Below are positions 60,701 through 64,000 of a stretch of 64,000 nt of DNA, piece by piece. The translations under genes and the position numbers were made by a program. Source of the stretch: Hyaloperonospora brassicae (Eukaryota; Oomycota; Peronosporomycetes; Peronosporales; Peronosporaceae). Location of the stretch: positions 62,001 through 126,000 of the forward strand of contig CANTFL010000034.1 in assembly GCA_947650285.1 (NCBI GenBank), given 5' to 3'. Each line of letters begins with the position of its first letter. The stretch's first letter is position 1. The notes under the pieces were generated by a model that was not told the DNA's origin, made no database searches, and saw nothing but the letters and a program-made list of their open reading frames with translations.

Positions 60701-61120
60701 AAATAATTTTGTTGGTGTAAGACGTACAAACTGTGAAGATTTAAATACACTAAAAAATGTTCATGGTGGCGTAGCTAGAGCCGGCTGAGGTAGGGTAGAA
60801 TTTAGTAAACTTAGAATTATCACCTGGTATAGAGATGATTAATTAGTACAACGCAAACACTAAATGGGTATATTGAAGCCTTTGATTCACATTTGGTTTT
60901 ACTACTCTAAGTCTACTTCCCTCAGATCAGCTAATAGTCTCGTCGCTTCTTCCTAATCTTGTAAAAGCAATTATCGCTTTAATCAAATACAGCATTTAGG
61001 TAGCCAACTTTTAGTTGCTAACAAAATGTCTTGGCAACACATCACCACCGAGCGGCAAGCTGGTCTTTACGTACTGACATTTTACTCGGTCAAAGTAAAG
61101 CGGGCAACTGTTGAAGGTGT
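57715..61120. other. AT-rich DNA up to the second gypsy element
   Basis: No host gene recognised. Around 60070-60150 the sequence CTGCCCATTGCGCGCTTCCAG...GGTTGGTG resembles 61310-61360 inside the LTR of the element to the right, so a diverged LTR piece may lie there. Confidence 0.4.
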
Positions 61121-61510
61121 GTAACGGGGCACACCCTTGCGTGAACTTAACGCAAGGGTATCGGTGCCCCGACAGACGTACACAAGGCAAGCGAGGAAGC
61201 GTAGGTAGGGTAACGGCAGAACTGTTATATTAATATAATTAAGTCTTTTAGCTACTGTCTCTCTGTTTGACTTAAGGTAATTATGCTAATATAACTGAGT
61301 GTATGGTGACGTCTCGTCACCACTCATTGCGCGCGTCTTGCGGCGATTGGTGGTTTGACATCATCAAGATATCAACCAATGAACAGACTCTTTGGTCGAC
61401 CCTTCAATATCACCGCTTCGGTGATATTGTTTAAAGAATATTCAACTTCATATTCTTTATTGTCACTTTAAGGAAAGTGACAATTCCATGTAACGGGCTG
61501 CCCCGTTACA
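61121..61510 (-). repeat. 3' LTR of second gypsy element
   Basis: 390 bp with inverted ends: TGTAACGGGGC at 61121 on the plus strand and GCCCCGTTACA at 61500-61510. It contains inverted repeats such as CCTTGCGTGAACTTAACGCAAGG near 61134. TGTAACGG ends are typical of oomycete gypsy elements. Confidence 0.88.
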
Positions 61511-61521
61511 TCACCCCCCTT
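61511..61521 (-). other. Polypurine tract of second gypsy element
   Basis: On the minus strand AAGGGGGGTGA directly abuts the TG start of the LTR. This fixes the orientation: the LTR is the 3' LTR of a minus-strand element. Confidence 0.8.
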
Positions 61522-61553
61522 AACTGATAGTCACCGTGTGACTATCGAAAATT

Positions 61554-63246
61554 ATGGCGGCCACCCGTTGGTCACCATTGGGACAGGGAGCACTTGTTGG
61601 GTCTGTTCCATTCACTTTCCGCTCGACCTCGCATAGTTAACATGTCTATGCGGGGTGACTCAAGGTACACAGAGTATGTGCCTGTGCCAGCTTCTGCGGC
61701 AGACGATTCGTCATCTGCTGCTCTATCTTCGCATGCAGCAAGAGGTGCTGCAGGTGCACGCGGTACAACACCGCGTGCGCATGATGACCCCGACATTGAG
61801 GTCATCTACTCTGGCGAGTCAGACGTGTATGACTCGGGCAATGCTGCAGAGGCGTCTCGCTCACCGGCGACGCCTCAGTGTTTGCCAAGGCCACTGCCGA
61901 ACAAACGGACTCGTGAGTTGCAACACATTCTGTTCGGCAGTGATGACAAATCTGGTGATGAGTATGTTTGCTCATCACCGCAATCAGCTCGTGCTCCTTC
62001 GCACGAGCGACTTGACGATGGTGCAACCCATCGTCATACTGACAACCGTGGTACCAACAAAGGTACCACCGTGAAACGTGATGAGCTGAAGCCGTGGCGT
62101 TTGCCCGAACGGCTCATCAATGGCTTGTCTCACGAGACTAGCCAACATCATCGAATACCCTTATTCGATGCGACTGAGCTTCACGACTTGACTCCCAGAG
62201 CGAGCAACTTTCGCGCTGATGAAAACTTTTATCTCGATGTCTTCCTTAGACATCGATGGTACAACAGCAACTGAAAGCGTGACAAAACCTCGCTTTTGGC
62301 TGCGTGGAACGCGTTCGTCCAAATGGTAAAGAATTTTGGACTAGAAGGGTGGCTCAAGAAACTTGAGGCGACACGCCTCAGGTTCGAAAAGCGAACGCCA
62401 ACCGGTGCCAGGTACCGATTGCACTGTTTGTCGAGTGAGGCAGGCATTCCTTGCCTCACATGGGGAGACCCTTGTGCTAGTTGTGTTGACAACTCGCAGC
62501 GTGCACATAGGGACGTGTATTCCCTAAGTTTGCCCTGGGGAAGGGCACACATCTCGGAGGAGATGCGTGACGCGATTGCAAACTTGCAATCCGTCTACAA
62601 GCGCCTAGGGCGCGTGTTTACGGATGGGCCCAAGGACTCATCGGATGGGTCTCGTCATACTGGCGGACGAGACCTTCAACATCCATCAACAGCTGAGAGC
62701 GGGGATCCCAGCTGTTCCAAGAGGGTGGATACCCCCGCCACTGGACGAGGTAGCTCGTCCTTGATCCTGAATCGTCACGGTGATTCAAGATACGCTCTAC
62801 TAGAAAGCGTTGATCACCGTGAGCATCCACTAAAGGATGTGGTGGAGGAGGAAAGACCTCCTCCAGATATTTCGGTTCACCGTCTCGATCCTTACGAGAT
62901 GGATCGCGCAATCGATGAATTGCGCGATGACTTGAAGCACGAGCGCGACCGGCTATACGCTTTGACTGATACCGTGCGGAAGAACCGCAAGGATCGCGAG
63001 GCTGATCGGGCGAGTGATCGCGCCGATTATGCCACAGCGCAGCTTCAGGTCGATCGGGATGTCCGCTCCCTATTCGGCGAGCTGGCGACAGCTCGCGGGG
63101 AGATATCTCGGATTAGTTCCGAGGTATCATATCTGCGCGACCAGACGGATCGTCTGGAGCGCGAACGCAAGAACTTGATGGATGTTCTTGAACGTGGGAG
63201 CTATCTTCGTCGGAAGAAGAAGGCTCGTACTGACAGTACGGTCTGA
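61554..63246 (+). pseudogene. Antisense accessory gene: Ser/Ala-rich, four-Cys and coiled-coil protein, one in-frame TGA
   Basis: Read opposite to pol from next to the 3' LTR. An ATG at 61554 opens a short frame (MAATRWSPLGQGALVGS) ending at 61638; one base shift leads into the main frame, whose first ATG is 61642. The main frame runs to 63246, broken only by TGA at 62272-62274; the codons on both sides are in the same frame. Upstream part: Ser/Ala-rich and acidic (DPDIEVIYSGESDVYDSG), then conserved-looking FYLDVFLRHRWYN. Downstream part, counted from 62296: MVKNFGLEGWLKKLEATRLR, four Cys at residues 44, 53, 60, 63 (C-x8-C-x6-C-x2-C, zinc-site-like), and a coiled coil from 202 to about 300 ending in the basic RRKKKAR. 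Function unknown; it fits the additional ORFs of Ty3/Gypsy elements. Native start could be either ATG. Confidence 0.65.
62640..62818 (-). pseudogene. Chromodomain of second gypsy element
   Basis: An open minus-strand frame (62618-62911) contains [30 protein letters not shown] and [17 protein letters not shown], a clear chromodomain with aromatic positions F, W and W/Y. It would target integration to modified histones. It lies wholly inside the opposite-strand coiled-coil gene, so both strands carry protein-like sequence here. Confidence 0.85.
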
Positions 63247-64000
63247 TCCTCCCCACTTAAAACTTAGGATGCGTGCGCATCTTACGTGGCAATTCAAGTG
63301 TGTATGCATTGCCCTTGCGATGCAACACTCGAAATGGCCCAATGTACTTCGGCAGTAGTTTACTACTGAAACACTAGTGACTGCATATCCAGGTAAGTTA
63401 ACCGTAGACAGTAGTACTAGGTCGTGAACTTTAAATGAAAGAACATTTGCTCTTCCATTCTTGTCTGCGTTCCGTTTCTGACGGTCCACCGCATTTGCGA
63501 TGGAGTCCTGAACGAAACGGACTACCGCTTCTCGAGTTAGCAGGAATTTCTCTGCTTACTCTTTGTTTTGTCTTTCAGTGCGCTTCGTGCGCACTGCTAA
63601 GAGATTGTTCTCTTATTCAGCGAGGTTGTCTTCTTCCTCGCTGGCATAATCGTTGGCGATGCTGAATATACCAGCATCGTCATCATCATTCGAGTCAGTA
63701 ATAGCGTCATCGCTATTATGGAGGTGATCTTCTTCATCGATGTCGACTTGATCGACATCGGCATCATACGTGACGACGTTAGCGTCGACACGTGATGAGC
63801 AGGAGCCAAAACGGTTTTTGCTCTAGCGATTCCCTCCCCCTTATCCAAGAGTCACACTCTAGAAGGGTGGGCACACGTGGATGGCGTAGGCTATTCACGT
63901 AAAACGGTGTGTGCTGTGTGGAAGCATGCACCGAATTATTGATGGCGAATTCCACCATCGGTGGGAATTCGCTCCAACTCGGAAACGAGTGGACATATCC
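63000..64000 (-). pseudogene. Integrase C-terminal part of second gypsy element
   Basis: On the minus strand from the window edge: SWSEFPPMVEFAINNSVHAS, TPFYVNSLRHPRVPTLLECD, then a very acidic linker (VDQVDIDEEDHLHNSDD, NDYASEEEDNLAE), REAVVRFVQDSIANAVDRQK, NGRANVLSFKVHDLVLLSTV, and further KMRTHPKF and VGRIRPYCQYEPSSSDEDSS. This is the region after the integrase catalytic glutamate. Stops occur after NLAE, RQNKE and HPKF, and a frame change occurs near 63370. The catalytic core itself lies beyond the window. Confidence 0.82.

Larger units (their letters stand above)
61121..64000 (-). mobile_element. 3' end of a second Ty3/Gypsy chromovirus (minus strand, cut by window end)
   Basis: On the minus strand from 64000: integrase C-terminal part, acidic linker, integrase tail, chromodomain, polypurine tract, LTR. 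It is a different family from the palindrome element: a different LTR (TGTAACGGGG ends), a different integrase sequence and one clear chromodomain. Pol is broken by several stops and frame changes. An opposite-strand frame overlaps its 3' half. Confidence 0.88.

Noticed and set aside
38000..61000. Mitochondrial DNA insertion
   Set aside because: AT content is similar, but I see no mitochondrial protein, rRNA or tRNA sequence.
61655..62074. 139-codon frame overlapping the antisense accessory gene
   Set aside because: Rich in Met, Leu, Gln and Arg as expected of a shifted shadow of the Ser/Ala-rich frame; no family features.
1..64000. RXLR or Crinkler effector genes
   Set aside because: I looked for secreted proteins with RXLR or LFLAK-type motifs near gene-sparse regions and saw no convincing signal peptide plus motif.

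Overview
The window looks like nuclear DNA of an oomycete (Peronosporales type; Phytophthora or a downy mildew). Three things support this: two families of Ty3/Gypsy elements whose protein motifs match oomycete lineages, one host gene of the large oomycete family usually annotated 'M96 mating-specific protein', and a split between transposon-dense DNA and AT-rich, gene-poor DNA. There are no prokaryotic operons and no convincing rRNA or functional tRNA genes.

Layout. 1-2984: decayed retroelement material, comprising a diverged LTR-like module (about 390-1340) and a broken reading frame (1924-2469). 2985-29887: a giant inverted repeat. Two arms of about 12 kb (2985-14974 on the minus strand, 17898-29887 on the plus strand) are about 99% identical by eye and are separated by a 2.9 kb spacer. 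The right arm plus spacer hold one almost complete but broken gypsy element on the plus strand (15131-28177): 5' LTR, gag, zinc knuckle, protease, RT, RNase H, a second archaeal-type RNase H, integrase, chromodomain, 3' LTR. The left arm is an inverted copy lacking gag and the 5' LTR. Both arms also carry the same 1.7 kb outer flank. 29888-33000: AT-rich DNA with an 18-bp tandem repeat at its left edge. 33000-38000: a GC-richer island with a 121-bp tandem array (34338-35091) and the only convincing host gene (36654-37917, one intron). 38000-61120: about 23 kb of AT-rich DNA with no recognisable host gene; it holds a 1.08 kb terminal-inverted-repeat element, a tRNA-like SINE head and small tandem repeats. 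61121-64000: the 3' end of a second gypsy chromovirus on the minus strand (integrase, chromodomain, polypurine tract, LTR).

The most interesting shared feature is an extra gene on the strand opposite pol, lying between pol and the 3' LTR, in both unrelated gypsy families. In each it starts next to the 3' LTR, runs back toward pol, and encodes a coiled-coil protein. In the second element the frame is interrupted by only one in-frame TGA over about 1.6 kb and overlaps the chromodomain coding region of the opposite strand.

None of the transposon proteins is intact, so both elements are probably immobile. Domain identification is from reading motifs, not from database searches.
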